Virus record (IMG/VR): IMGVR_UViG_3300046683_000310
Location: 1 to 42,425 of that record
Strand: one strand, 5' to 3'
DNA length: 42,425 nucleotides
Origin: a virus
The notes under the pieces were generated by a model. It made no database searches, was not told the origin of the DNA, and was given only the letters and a program-made list of their open reading frames with translations. The position numbers and the translations under genes are program-made. Positions 1-6,743 of the stretch are shown here, piece by piece; the first letter of the stretch is position 1, and each line of letters starts with the position of its first letter.

Positions 1-143
1 CCATGAGGCTCAATCGAAAACCGCGGCTCCCGAAGGATCTGGTCAAGTCCCCGCTCAGCACCTCGATCCCGCAGAAGTATGTCCGTCAGCTGGAGAGGCT
101 GGCGGCGGCGGCCAAGACGAATCTAGCTGCCTACGTGCGCGAC
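1..143. repeat. Left copy of the imperfect 143-bp terminal repeat
   Basis: Bases 1-143 match 42283-42425 except at five positions: 68 (C/T), 71 (G/C), 80 (T/C), 104 (G/C) and 131 (C/G). The repeat holds the first 47 codons of the RHH gene. All five differences are third codon positions and silent. This is best read as overlap of a circular or circularly permuted genome assembled from a mixed population. Confidence 0.9.
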
Positions 144-176
144 GTGCTGGTAGAGCACGTGGACAGCAAGCCATGA
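3..176 (+). CDS. Small ribbon-helix-helix DNA-binding protein, likely autoregulatory repressor
   Basis: A 57-residue protein. A basic N-terminus (about 1-15) is followed by a strand-like segment STSIPQKYVRQLERLA and a second helix NLAAYVRDVLVEHV, the usual ribbon-helix-helix plan of Arc/CopG-type repressors, which dimerise and bind palindromic operators. It opens the early operon and its stop overlaps the next start (ATGA). The promoter is visible at the other end of the circular sequence: TTGACT and TATTCT with 16 bp between them, just ahead of a second copy of this start codon, and with a palindrome in the spacer. The start falls about where transcription should begin, so translation may be leaderless. 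RHH class is inferred from pattern; regulatory role from context. Confidence 0.8.
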   Translation: MRLNRKPRLPKDLVKSPLSTSIPQKYVRQLERLAAAAKTNLAAYVRDVLVEHVDSKP

Positions 177-325
177 CAACCCGTCGCCCGCCCGCGAAGC
201 GGAAGGAAATGCGGATGTGCAAGTGCGGAGTGTGCGTGCTTCCGCATCTGCGAGAGGCGCTCTGCAATTCAAGGGAGTGCTTCAAGCTCCCCACGCGCAC
301 GGCCAAACGGAAGAAGAAGTCATGA
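173..325 (+). CDS. Small basic cysteine-rich protein
   Basis: A 50-residue protein with many Arg and Lys residues at both ends and a central cysteine cluster (C16, C18, C21, C31, C36, with H25). The cluster could bind one zinc ion. The start overlaps the preceding stop and its own stop overlaps the next start, so it appears translationally coupled within the early operon. No family was recognised. The reading frame is supported mainly by the two ATGA junctions and the ordered cysteine spacing. Confidence 0.6.
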   Translation: MTTRRPPAKRKEMRMCKCGVCVLPHLREALCNSRECFKLPTRTAKRKKKS

Positions 326-615
326 CGACCCCTCCCGACCGCCCCGCGCCGGGATCGTGCGGGTGTTCTTCGATAGTCAGGTATGCCGCCTATCAGCACT
401 ACGTGGACCGATCCGCCTGCAACTATCCGGCGACGGTGGAGGCGCTGTCCGCTTCGCGGAAAGCACTCACCAAGGCCGGGTACGACCTCAGCGAGTGCCG
501 GGAGGCGCTGAAGGAGGTTCGTAAGACGATCGCGGCCTTCCGATTCAGCAAGGGCCATAAGGAGGCGGCGCTAAACGTTATCGATCGCGCCCTCGCCACG
601 GAGAAAGCGAAATGA
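322..615 (+). CDS. Hypothetical early protein, helical
   Basis: A 97-residue protein of unknown function. The N-terminal third is Pro/Cys-rich with a C-G-C motif. The remainder (about 40-97) is charged and predicted helical, with the heptad-like stretch SECREALKEVRKTIAAF. It sits between two overlapping genes (ATGA at 322-325, and its stop at 613-615 overlaps the next ATG), consistent with one coupled transcript. I chose the ATG at 322 over internal starts because of the overlap with the preceding stop. Confidence 0.65.
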   Translation: MTTPPDRPAPGSCGCSSIVRYAAYQHYVDRSACNYPATVEALSASRKALTKAGYDLSECREALKEVRKTIAAFRFSKGHKEAALNVIDRALATEKAK

Positions 616-980
616 GCGACAAGCCGGAGAGCGTGGCAGAAGGGGCGTGCCCGAATTGTCGCGACTGCGATTGCGCCGAAACACATGTGGCCGAAGCCGC
701 CGCGCTCCGCAAGGCCGAGGAGGAGCGGGACGCGGCAATCCGCGCCGTCGAGGCCGCGAAGATCATGGATCAGGAACACTTCTCGTCCGATGAGGGCGCG
801 AACGATCGGTGGCTCGACGCGGTTCAGAGATTTCGCGCCGCCCTCGCGTCCGCCCCGCAGGAGAAATGTTCGGTCTGCGGATACACCTACCGGATCAAGG
901 ACGGCATTTGCACGCACTGCCTGAGCGCGCAGGACGCCCCGCAGGAGAAGTCGGGTCTGGCAATCGAGGGGGAGAAGTGA
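612..980 (+). CDS. Zinc-ribbon and coiled-coil protein
   Basis: A 122-residue protein with two cysteine clusters around a charged helix. The first is C13, C16, C19, C21. The second is C86-x2-C89 and C100-x2-C103, a standard zinc-ribbon spacing with the sequence CSVCGYTYRIKDGICTHC. The middle (about 27-80) is Ala/Glu/Arg-rich and likely coiled coil. The start overlaps the upstream stop. Phage proteins of this type are often small regulators or host-protein inhibitors, but nothing here fixes the function. Confidence 0.75.
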   Translation: MSDKPESVAEGACPNCRDCDCAETHVAEAAALRKAEEERDAAIRAVEAAKIMDQEHFSSDEGANDRWLDAVQRFRAALASAPQEKCSVCGYTYRIKDGICTHCLSAQDAPQEKSGLAIEGEK

Positions 981-1162
981 CCGAGTCCGGCTTCCCGAGT
1001 AGCGGAATCGCGCTGAAGGATCTGGCGATCTGTCCGGGATGCGAGCTGGCCTTCAAGGCGTCTGACCTGCAGTGTCCGGGGTGCGCGACCACGACGGCCT
1101 TCATGCTGCTCCCCAGAAAATTCTTCGAGGTAGGACCACAAGAGTCTGAGCGGAAGGGGTAG
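977..1162 (+). CDS. Small zinc-ribbon protein
   Basis: A 61-residue protein read from a GTG that overlaps the preceding stop (GTGA). It has two identical C-P-G-C knuckles, C19-x2-C22 and C33-x2-C36, spaced as in a rubredoxin-like or zinc-ribbon fold. It is the last member of the first early block: a strong hairpin lies directly downstream and the next gene has its own ribosome-binding site. Partner or target unknown. Confidence 0.7.
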   Translation: MTESGFPSSGIALKDLAICPGCELAFKASDLQCPGCATTTAFMLLPRKFFEVGPQESERKG

Positions 1163-1170
1163 AAAATGGT

Positions 1171-1198
1171 GAAGCCCCGGCGGCCAAACCGGGGCTTC
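1171..1198. terminator. Strong 10-bp hairpin between early gene blocks
   Basis: GAAGCCCCGG and CCGGGGCTTC form a perfect 10-bp stem with an 8-nt loop (CGGCCAAA). No T-run follows, so it is not a classical intrinsic terminator. It could pause polymerase, protect the 3' end of the upstream message or separate the two early blocks. Confidence 0.5.
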
Positions 1199-1224
1199 GG
1201 AAAGCGGGAGGTAAACCGAACGAC

Positions 1225-1410
1225 ATGAAAATTCTAGACGATCTCTTGGGCTGGGTCAACCGTAGGCTAAATGCGCCTGCGAAGACCCGTATCTGGGGCA
1301 TCTGCATGGGTTGCGGGGGCCGCTACGACGTGGCCAACAAGCACGGGCGCCAGCCGGGCTTCTGCTCGACCAGCTGTGCAGATCAGCACGACGAATGGAG
1401 GCGAGGATGA
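1225..1410 (+). CDS. FCS-type zinc-finger protein
   Basis: A 61-residue protein with C27-x2-C30 and C47-x3-C51 in the context GFCSTSCADQH, resembling the FCS and treble-clef small zinc fingers. The N-terminal 20 residues are amphipathic. A GGGAGG sequence about 15 nt upstream serves as ribosome-binding site. The stop overlaps the start of the exonuclease gene (ATGA), so it may be coupled to recombination functions. Function unknown. Confidence 0.7.
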   Translation: MKILDDLLGWVNRRLNAPAKTRIWGICMGCGGRYDVANKHGRQPGFCSTSCADQHDEWRRG

Positions 1411-2279
1411 GCGCACCCTTGGATATGGAGATCCGCAAGCACGGCATCGGCAGCTCCGAGGTTGCCGCTGTGGTGGGGCTCAATCCGTGGACGAGCCCGT
1501 ACGATGTGTGGCTGGAGAAGACGGAGCAGATGGAGCCATTCCGCGGCAACGAGGCTACGGAATGGGGCAAGATCTTGGAGCCGGAGATCCTGAAGAGGTA
1601 CGAAGCGCGGACTGGCAAGCTGCTCAACTTCCCCGACAGGACGTTCCAGCACAAGGACCGGGACTGGCAGCTGGCAACCCCGGACGCCACGATTCCGGCC
1701 GAGTCCACCGTAGTAGAAGCGAAGGATGTGGGATTCCGCATGGCCGGCGGCTGGGGTGATGAGGGTACGGATCAGGTGCCGCCGTACTACTTGACGCAGG
1801 TCACGTGGCAGCTCTCGACGCTGGACTGGGATCTTGCCCACGTGGCGGCGCTGATCGACCGGAAGCTGGGGCTCTACGTGGTCCCGCGGGATCGTGAGCT
1901 GGAGGCGATCTTGCTCGAACGGGTAGAGAGATTCTGGACCAAGCATGTGCTCGCGGACATCCCGCCCGAGATCACGTACACGGATCGGACCCAAGAGTGG
2001 ATCAGGAAGACGTTCGCCAGCCACAACGATCTTCTGCGTCCGGCTAGCGAGGAAGAGACGATCATGATGGGGATGCTCAAGGCTGCTCGGCTGCGCAAGG
2101 AGGAGTACGAGAGCGTCGAGGATTCGCTGAAGCTGCGTCTGCAGGTCGCGATCGGGCACGATCAGGGGATCGCTGGCGACGGGTTCAAGGCGACGTGGAA
2201 GATGGACAACGGCAAGAAGACGTACGTCGTCGCTGCCCAGCCGCCCAAGAGGGTGTTCAGGCCGACATGGACAGACTGA
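1407..2279 (+). CDS. YqaJ-type viral recombinase / alkaline exonuclease
   Basis: A 290-residue protein with the N-terminal signature GIGSSEVAAVVGLNPW, typical of YqaJ-family phage nucleases related to lambda Exo. These degrade one strand of duplex DNA 5'-3' and load an annealase. The PD-(D/E)XK active site can be seen as D93 (TPDAT), then E104-A-K106 (VVEAK), with a supporting Q131 in YYLTQVTWQL. Length is normal for the family. It lies four small genes upstream of the recT gene in the same transcript, the usual pairing of exonuclease and annealase. Start chosen at the ATG overlapping the previous stop. Family assignment is strong; polarity is inferred from relatives. Confidence 0.9.
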   Translation: MSAPLDMEIRKHGIGSSEVAAVVGLNPWTSPYDVWLEKTEQMEPFRGNEATEWGKILEPEILKRYEARTGKLLNFPDRTFQHKDRDWQLATPDATIPAESTVVEAKDVGFRMAGGWGDEGTDQVPPYYLTQVTWQLSTLDWDLAHVAALIDRKLGLYVVPRDRELEAILLERVERFWTKHVLADIPPEITYTDRTQEWIRKTFASHNDLLRPASEEETIMMGMLKAARLRKEEYESVEDSLKLRLQVAIGHDQGIAGDGFKATWKMDNGKKTYVVAAQPPKRVFRPTWTD

Positions 2280-2530
2280 AAAATACAAGGCTGAAGGACT
2301 TCAAGATCGAGCACGGCGACGTGCTGGTCAGCGAGCATCGCCGCGTCTTTTCGCTGATGTTGGATTGCGAGATGCGCCCGGTATCGAAGAAGACGGCCGC
2401 CCTTGGTGTCGTGGGGGAGGCAGCGGTGGCATTCTGGGAACATGTCGGAAGCTGCCGGGCCGACCCCTGCGACTCGGATGAAGCGGTTGAGCTGCAGCGG
2501 GCGATTCGGAAATGGCGGAGAACCAAGTGA
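2267..2530 (+). CDS. Hypothetical early protein between exonuclease and recT
   Basis: An 87-residue protein whose start overlaps the end of the exonuclease gene by 13 bases. The sequence is basic at the N-terminus and mixed helical, with two cysteines (SCRADPC) near residue 65. The phrase KKTAALGVVGEAAVAFWEHV suggests a helical core. It overlaps the next gene by 19 bases. No family recognised; a role in recombination is only suggested by position. Confidence 0.6.
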   Translation: MDRLKNTRLKDFKIEHGDVLVSEHRRVFSLMLDCEMRPVSKKTAALGVVGEAAVAFWEHVGSCRADPCDSDEAVELQRAIRKWRRTK

Positions 2531-2799
2531 GGGGCACGAGAGCGGACAGACTGAAGCCAACGTCGGTGTGCGGTTGCTGTAGCTGCACGTGCGGGAAACT
2601 GAATTCGATGTGCGATGAGATCAACAAGTTGCGCGCCGGCTCCGAGTCGGCCTTGATGCTTCTCGACGCGGTGGCCAAGGCGTCGATGGAATTGCTCGAC
2701 ATTATCGAGGCATTCCCAATCAAGCTACCGCCGTTTATGAGTAGTCGCATCGCGGACGCCATCGTCGTCCTGAGTGCTTGGAAGGAGACGACGAAATGA
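2512..2799 (+). CDS. Hypothetical cysteine-cluster protein
   Basis: A 95-residue protein with a dense cysteine group (C20, C22, C23, C25, C27, C34) near the N-terminus, possibly a metal site, followed by a hydrophobic helical region. The first residues (VRGTRADRL) resemble the start of the next protein (MRGTRAKRL), and the DNA there (ggggcacgagag) is repeated at both junctions, hinting at a small local duplication. Its stop overlaps the next start. Confidence 0.6.
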   Translation: MAENQVRGTRADRLKPTSVCGCCSCTCGKLNSMCDEINKLRAGSESALMLLDAVAKASMELLDIIEAFPIKLPPFMSSRIADAIVVLSAWKETTK

Positions 2800-2957
2800 G
2801 GGGCACGAGAGCCAAGCGGCTGCGCCGGGAGTTCCGCGAGCGGTACGGCAACGCGCCGCAGAAGACGCTCTGGACGAAGGCGGAGAAGGGCTGGACGGTG
2901 AACCTCTCCGTCTGGCGGATGCTTAAGAAACTCTACAAGCGAGGGGAGCTGCGATGA
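2796..2957 (+). CDS. Small basic protein upstream of recT
   Basis: A 53-residue, strongly basic protein (many Arg and Lys), likely nucleic-acid binding. It is framed by ATGA overlaps on both sides, at 2796-2799 and 2954-2957, so it appears coupled to recT. Similar small basic genes are common next to phage annealases, but no named family was recognised. Confidence 0.65.
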   Translation: MRGTRAKRLRREFRERYGNAPQKTLWTKAEKGWTVNLSVWRMLKKLYKRGELR

Positions 2958-3826
2958 GCGACGAGAAGCCGGCCCAGCTGCCGGCGCTGAAGGATCGGAT
3001 GGCCAATCTGCGAGGGATGCTCGAACGGGCCAAGGGCTCGATGGCGATGATCATCCCCAAGCACGTGACGCCTGAGCGGATGATCAAGCTGGCGCTGGTG
3101 GCTGCTAGCCGGACGCCGAGGCTGCTCGAATGCACGCCTGAGTCGATCGTTCAGGGCGTCATGACATCGAGCCAGCTGGGGCTGGACATCGGGGGACCGC
3201 TGGGCGCCGCGTACCTCGTGCCGTACAAGAACAAGAACGGCAAGATGGAGGCTCAGTTCATCCCCGGCTACCGTGGTCTTATTGATCTGGCCAGAAGGAG
3301 CGGGCAGATCATGTCGATCGAGGCTCGCGTGGTCCACGAGAAAGACATCTTCGAGTTCGAGTACGGGCTGGCGCCGCGGCTGCGCCACGTGCCAACGCCG
3401 GATGCGGAGCCGGGCAAGGTGATGTACGCCTACGCCGTGGCGAGGCTGAAGGATTCCGATCCGCAGGTGGAGGTCATGACGACGCGCCAGCTGGACGGCA
3501 TCCGCAAGAGGAGCCGCGCAGCGAATGACGGTCCGTGGGTGACGGATACCGAGGAGATGTACCGCAAGACGGTGGTGCGCCGGCTGGTCAAGTACCTGCC
3601 GATGAGCGTGGAGCTGGCGACGGCGCTGGAGCTAGAGGATCGCGCAGAGACCGGGGAGCCGACCGCGATCGACGTGGATCTGGTGCCGGAGCAGACCGAG
3701 CCCGAGAGCCGCGTGGCGGAGCTGAAGGATCGGCTGAAGGATATCCCCACCTCGGCGCCGTTCCCAACCGTTGCGCAGATGAGTTTGGCGAGTGACGCGG
3801 CGCGCGAGGTCGGGGAGGAAGGGTGA
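2954..3826 (+). CDS. recT: RecT-family single-strand annealing protein
   Basis: A 290-residue protein, normal length for RecT. The core runs from about 40 to 230, with the diagnostic LGLDIGGPLGAAYLVPY (75-91), then PGYRGLIDLARRSG (104-117), EARVVHEKD (123-131) and a basic C-terminal helix YRKTVVRRLVKYLP (203-216). RecT coats single-stranded DNA and promotes annealing and strand exchange, working with the exonuclease encoded upstream. The start overlaps the previous stop. A second, much more divergent RecT-like protein is encoded at 41496-42233. Confidence 0.95.
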   Translation: MSDEKPAQLPALKDRMANLRGMLERAKGSMAMIIPKHVTPERMIKLALVAASRTPRLLECTPESIVQGVMTSSQLGLDIGGPLGAAYLVPYKNKNGKMEAQFIPGYRGLIDLARRSGQIMSIEARVVHEKDIFEFEYGLAPRLRHVPTPDAEPGKVMYAYAVARLKDSDPQVEVMTTRQLDGIRKRSRAANDGPWVTDTEEMYRKTVVRRLVKYLPMSVELATALELEDRAETGEPTAIDVDLVPEQTEPESRVAELKDRLKDIPTSAPFPTVAQMSLASDAAREVGEEG

Positions 3827-3915
3827 GCCGGTTCGCGCGCATATCCTTCGCCGTCTGCGTAGGGTTCCTGATCCTGATCGCGCTCGTCACGCTCTACGCA
3901 TTGGGTGCGCCATGA
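3823..3915 (+). CDS. 30-residue single-span membrane peptide
   Basis: A GTG start overlaps the recT stop and the stop overlaps the next ATG. The 30-residue product has a basic start (SRFAR) and one hydrophobic helix (about 7-27), the plan of a small membrane peptide. Function unknown. The two exact overlaps with neighbours and the clean membrane span are the support; it is otherwise small enough to be fortuitous. Confidence 0.5.
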   Translation: MSRFARISFAVCVGFLILIALVTLYALGAP

Positions 3916-4148
3916 CGGTGCCGCGCGGCCACAGCTCCAAGGACAAGTGCGAGCTTAAGGGTCCGTGCAGGAAGTGCGGCCGCAAGGCATGGCGGCATGA
4001 GCATTTCTGCGGGATGCGCGTCTGCCCCAGCTGCAAGAGTCTCGACCTAACCCGGCGTGGCTCGGCCAGTTACAAATGCAACAACTGCGGCGCCTTGGGC
4101 TACGCCGACAAGATGAGCGTGGCCGAGCGCCTGACGTGGGGGGCATGA
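3912..4148 (+). CDS. Zinc-ribbon protein with three Cys knuckles
   Basis: A 78-residue protein with C19-x2-C22, C38-x2-C41 and C56-x2-C59, plus nearby C13, C33 and histidines. The last two pairs form a typical zinc ribbon (CPSC...CNNC). It may bind nucleic acid or a host protein. The start overlaps the membrane peptide's stop and the stop overlaps the following ATG, so it belongs to the same coupled run. Confidence 0.75.
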   Translation: MTVPRGHSSKDKCELKGPCRKCGRKAWRHEHFCGMRVCPSCKSLDLTRRGSASYKCNNCGALGYADKMSVAERLTWGA

Positions 4149-4459
4149 TGGAAACCCGTTACGATGCGCCGCCATTCGGCGGCCCGGACGTGCTAGAGTC
4201 GGACGTTCCACGTCTCCAAGGCCAGCTGGACAAGGTACGGGGGTTGATGAGTGACGGCGGATGGCGCTCGCTCGAAACCATCGCGAAGCACGTCGGATGC
4301 ACGACGCAAAGCGCGTCAGCCCGCCTCAGAGATCTGCGCAAGCCCAAGTTCGGCGGCCGAGATGTTCAGCGGATGCGCATCGGGATGGGCGTCAACGGCG
4401 CCGGCAGTCTCTTCCTCTACCGCCTCGCGTTCCCCGATGAAATCGAGGGAGGATCGTAA
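4145..4459 (+). CDS. Winged-helix DNA-binding protein
   Basis: A 104-residue protein with a helix-turn-helix core MSDGGWRSLETIAKHVGC followed by TQSASARLRDLRKPKFGG (about 34-71) and a beta-wing-like end (GSLFLYRLAF). This pattern is frequent in small phage proteins encoded beside nucleases. Two in-frame ATGs (4145, 4148) are possible; 4145 overlaps the upstream stop. It overlaps the downstream endonuclease gene by 23 bases. Role likely DNA binding; target unknown. Confidence 0.75.
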   Translation: MMETRYDAPPFGGPDVLESDVPRLQGQLDKVRGLMSDGGWRSLETIAKHVGCTTQSASARLRDLRKPKFGGRDVQRMRIGMGVNGAGSLFLYRLAFPDEIEGGS

Positions 4460-4847
4460 GGCCAAGCAGGCGCTGCGCCAGCTGGAGTTCGTGCGCGCCT
4501 GCGCCTCTTACGGAATCCCCCAGCCCGCCTGCGAATACAAGTTTCTCTCGTCTCGCCGTTTCTGCTTCGACTACGCATGGCCAGATCTCCAGATCGCGAT
4601 CGAACAGGAGGGCGGCATATGGATTATGGGTAGGCACTCCCGCGGCTCAGGATTCCTCAAGGATGCTGAGAAGTACAACCTTGCCGCGCTCGCCGGCTGG
4701 ATGGTGCTCCGGTATACGCCGCAGCAGATCAAGGCCGGTCTCTGGGTTGCGGACTTCGAGACGGCGGAAGCCTACCGCCGCGGGGGAGAACGACATGGGA
4801 TTCATTCCTTGGGCCAAGGCAGCAGAGATGAGTCGCCAGCTGGATAA
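4437..4847 (+). CDS. PD-(D/E)XK-type small endonuclease (DUF559/Vsr-like)
   Basis: A 136-residue protein. The core RRFCFDYAWPDLQIAIEQEGG resembles phage-borne DUF559/Vsr-type nucleases, where the Asp of FD(Y/F)AWP and the Glu residues of the following E-x-EGG strand form the metal site. The next conserved part (GRHSRGSGFLKDAEKYN) and the LRYTPQQI strand also fit. It may be a resolvase or nicking enzyme, consistent with its place downstream of recT and the exonuclease. The ATG at 4437 is chosen; longer extensions upstream overlap the winged-helix gene. The C-terminal 20 residues overlap the next gene. Confidence 0.75.
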   Translation: MKSREDRKAKQALRQLEFVRACASYGIPQPACEYKFLSSRRFCFDYAWPDLQIAIEQEGGIWIMGRHSRGSGFLKDAEKYNLAALAGWMVLRYTPQQIKAGLWVADFETAEAYRRGGERHGIHSLGQGSRDESPAG

Positions 4848-5082
4848 CTTGGTCGGGGCTTCATGCGGGATGGTCAACAACCTGATTCGATCCGGATTCT
4901 GGAAGCGGGTTCCGGGAGGATTTCAGGTTGCGGCTCTTGCCAAGATCGGGACGAGAACGCCGCGAGAGATCGAAGCGGAGCGACAGCGACTCAACGCCGA
5001 GCTGGCCAATCTCCCGGAGCTGCAACGAGAGAAGGAACGAAACTTCCGGCTCGCCAACTACATCTACGGAATCGGATGCTGA
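4795..5082 (+). CDS. Hypothetical early protein
   Basis: A 95-residue protein with a GGGGGAG-type ribosome-binding site just upstream. The first half (SRQLDNLVGASCGMVNNLIR) looks like a short helical DNA-binding module. The second half (TPREIEAERQRLNAELANLP) is likely coiled coil. It overlaps the endonuclease gene by 53 bases and the next gene by 7. No family recognised. Confidence 0.65.
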   Translation: MGFIPWAKAAEMSRQLDNLVGASCGMVNNLIRSGFWKRVPGGFQVAALAKIGTRTPREIEAERQRLNAELANLPELQREKERNFRLANYIYGIGC

Positions 5083-5363
5083 CCCCTCTAATGCCCATCC
5101 CGAAAGCGCCGGCGTGCAGGATCTGCCACAAGCCGATGCGGCCGATCGGGGAGAAATTTCAGAGCTGGGTTTTCTACGGATGCGACGACGGCCGCTGCGA
5201 TTTCGCCACGATGGTCTCGGCGCCCGTGTCACCCCCTATCCCTGCTATGTCCCGCGTGCCGATCGGGCTTCCTGCGCCATCCCAGCGCGTCGAAAAGGAG
5301 CGAGATGAGCCGAAAAACCCTGTTTCTCCTGATTCCTCTTCTCTTGAGCTTTTGTTCGACTAG
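5076..5363 (+). CDS. Zinc-ribbon protein with disordered tail
   Basis: A 95-residue protein. C14-x2-C17 and C36-x4-C41 with an aromatic strand between them (WVFYGCDD) form a probable single zinc ribbon. The Pro/Ser-rich tail (50-95) is probably disordered and overlaps the start of the secreted-protein gene by 59 bases. The ATG at 5091 is an alternative start that keeps the zinc site. Confidence 0.6.
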   Translation: MLTPLMPIPKAPACRICHKPMRPIGEKFQSWVFYGCDDGRCDFATMVSAPVSPPIPAMSRVPIGLPAPSQRVEKERDEPKNPVSPDSSSLELLFD

Positions 5364-6192
5364 CCGTGCGGATGTCTACACGACACGGGATTTTCGGACC
5401 GTGCTCAACGTCACGACGGGCCAGCAGTCGATCGCGCTCTGCGGACCGAACGGTCTGGGCGTCTTCGTAAACTCGACCGACACCGGGGGCGTCTCGTGCA
5501 TCGACGCGAACGGCCCGGTTCAGAGCGGAACCCTTGTCTGGATTCACATGAACAGCTCGATCTACGTCGAGAGCACGTGCGCGATCGGCGCCTACGCGCT
5601 CTGCGGCGTTCTTCCCGGCAACACCACCAGTCAATGCGACGTGGCCTTGGGCTTCCAAGCCTTCCGTGCTACTGATCTGGCCTACATGGGAGAGTCGGAC
5701 AGCTTCGGCGGCCCGCTTCGCTTCCCGATCGTCAAGGAGTACATATGCGCAACTGCAACCCCTTTGCCGCCGACAAGCACGCCTACGGCGAGGACTACAT
5801 CTGTTGCAACCTCGACTGCCACACCCATGTTTACGGCGGTCCCGACTTCCACACCCCCAACTGCAACGCGGACGCCTACGCCTTTCTGCTTCCCGCCGTT
5901 CTGTGTGAGCCCGTCTCCCACCAGATCCCCGCTCACTACTTCGACACCGACCCCTACTTTAGCGCCGTCTTCCGTCTCGACCGCAACGCCGGCCCCGTCC
6001 GGGACACCGGTGTACATCTGTGTAACGACAACACCGGTGCCGCCAGCTCCAGCTCCGGCCGGCATCCCGTTGAGGACGCCGAGCCCTAGGCCCGCGGGTG
6101 GCTCTGGGGGAGGATGTGGAGGAGGGGCCGGCGCCTACGCCGGGCTACCGCTTGCGGGGCTTCTCTTTGGGCGTTGGAAGGGGCGGCGGTAG
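5305..6192 (+). CDS. Secreted Thr/Pro-rich protein with CTERM-like sorting tail
   Basis: A 295-residue exported protein. Residues 1-22 are a clear signal peptide ending near SRA|D. A globular domain (about 23-148) holds several cysteines, probably disulphide-bonded. Residues 150-262 are a low-complexity Thr/Pro linker. The C-terminus has GGSGGGCGGG (265-274), a short hydrophobic span, then RWKGRR at the end. This three-part tail resembles Synerg-, JDVT- or MYXO-CTERM sorting signals, in which a protease processes the protein at the envelope. A phage-encoded version would place the protein on the host surface, for example for exclusion or altered adsorption; that is inference. GGAG precedes the ATG. 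Its end overlaps the convergent gene by 48 bases. Confidence 0.75.
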   Translation: MSRKTLFLLIPLLLSFCSTSRADVYTTRDFRTVLNVTTGQQSIALCGPNGLGVFVNSTDTGGVSCIDANGPVQSGTLVWIHMNSSIYVESTCAIGAYALCGVLPGNTTSQCDVALGFQAFRATDLAYMGESDSFGGPLRFPIVKEYICATATPLPPTSTPTARTTSVATSTATPMFTAVPTSTPPTATRTPTPFCFPPFCVSPSPTRSPLTTSTPTPTLAPSSVSTATPAPSGTPVYICVTTTPVPPAPAPAGIPLRTPSPRPAGGSGGGCGGGAGAYAGLPLAGLLFGRWKGRR

Positions 6193-6426
6193 CGCCGGCG
6201 AGGGCTGGCGGATGTGCTTCTTGCCGAAATAGGTAACGGCCTCGGCGTATTGCCGGATGAGGTCCAGAAGGATTTCTTCCTGATTCAGCCAGCGGCCGAC
6301 TTTCTCGCTATCGGCCAGCTGGCGCCTCTTGACGGTCTCCCAGAGGTCCGAGGGTATCCGGCGCAGCGTGATGCTCGCCGGACCCCTCCCGCGGACCCGA
6401 GGGCGGCCGATACCCATCAGATTCAT
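6145..6426 (-). CDS. RHH-like DNA-binding protein
   Basis: A 93-residue protein, last gene of the leftward operon. ASITLRRIPSDLWETVKRR gives the beta-strand and first helix, and LNQEEILLDLIRQYAEAV the second helix of a probable ribbon-helix-helix fold. The Pro/Lys-rich tail (75-93) is likely flexible. The ATG overlaps the stop of the lipoprotein gene, so the two are translationally coupled. Candidate regulator of the operon. Confidence 0.65.
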   Translation of the reverse strand: MNLMGIGRPRVRGRGPASITLRRIPSDLWETVKRRQLADSEKVGRWLNQEEILLDLIRQYAEAVTYFGKKHIRQPSPALPPPLPTPKEKPRKR

Positions 6427-6743
6427 CTGTGTACCATCGCGCACGGGAACGGCTTCCCGTTCGAGTCGAGGCAGACGATCGTCCAGCCGGGCGGGAACGT
6501 GCAGGTTGCTTGCCCATCTGTGCAGGCTGGGCACGGCTCGGGCGGCCCGCCTTGGAAGCTGCAAGCGATCGCGCCGTCCCAGTAGACGGCCGGGGTCGGC
6601 GTAGGGCTGGGCGCCGGCGTGGCCGTGGCGGCCGCCTGAGCCCTTACGGGCTCGGACGGCAGCTCATGACACCCCAGAGCCCAGCAGAGCGCCAGAGCGA
6701 GCCAGAAGAGCAGGAAGACGCGGAGGGCTCGGGCGGCGCTCAT
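6423..6743 (-). CDS. Small lipoprotein with Pro/Thr linker
   Basis: A 106-residue protein with a hydrophobic signal and lipobox ALGC (lipidation at C25), then a TPAPSPTPTP linker and a cysteine-rich end with five cysteines. It should be anchored at the outer or inner membrane with its C-terminal domain outside the cytoplasm. Superinfection exclusion is a common role for phage lipoproteins in early or lysogenic operons, but there is no direct evidence here. Its stop overlaps the start of the RHH-like gene. Confidence 0.7.
   Translation of the reverse strand: MSAARALRVFLLFWLALALCWALGCHELPSEPVRAQAAATATPAPSPTPTPAVYWDGAIACSFQGGPPEPCPACTDGQATCTFPPGWTIVCLDSNGKPFPCAMVHR

Noticed and set aside
1-143. 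Terminal repeat as true direct terminal repeats of a linear packaged genome
   Set aside because: The copies differ at five silent sites and the end of the window cuts a gene, so assembly overlap of a circular or permuted genome is simpler.
4203-4216. Possible second parS-like site (GTTCCACGT)
   Set aside because: Only one half-site matches; the second half (CTCC) does not.
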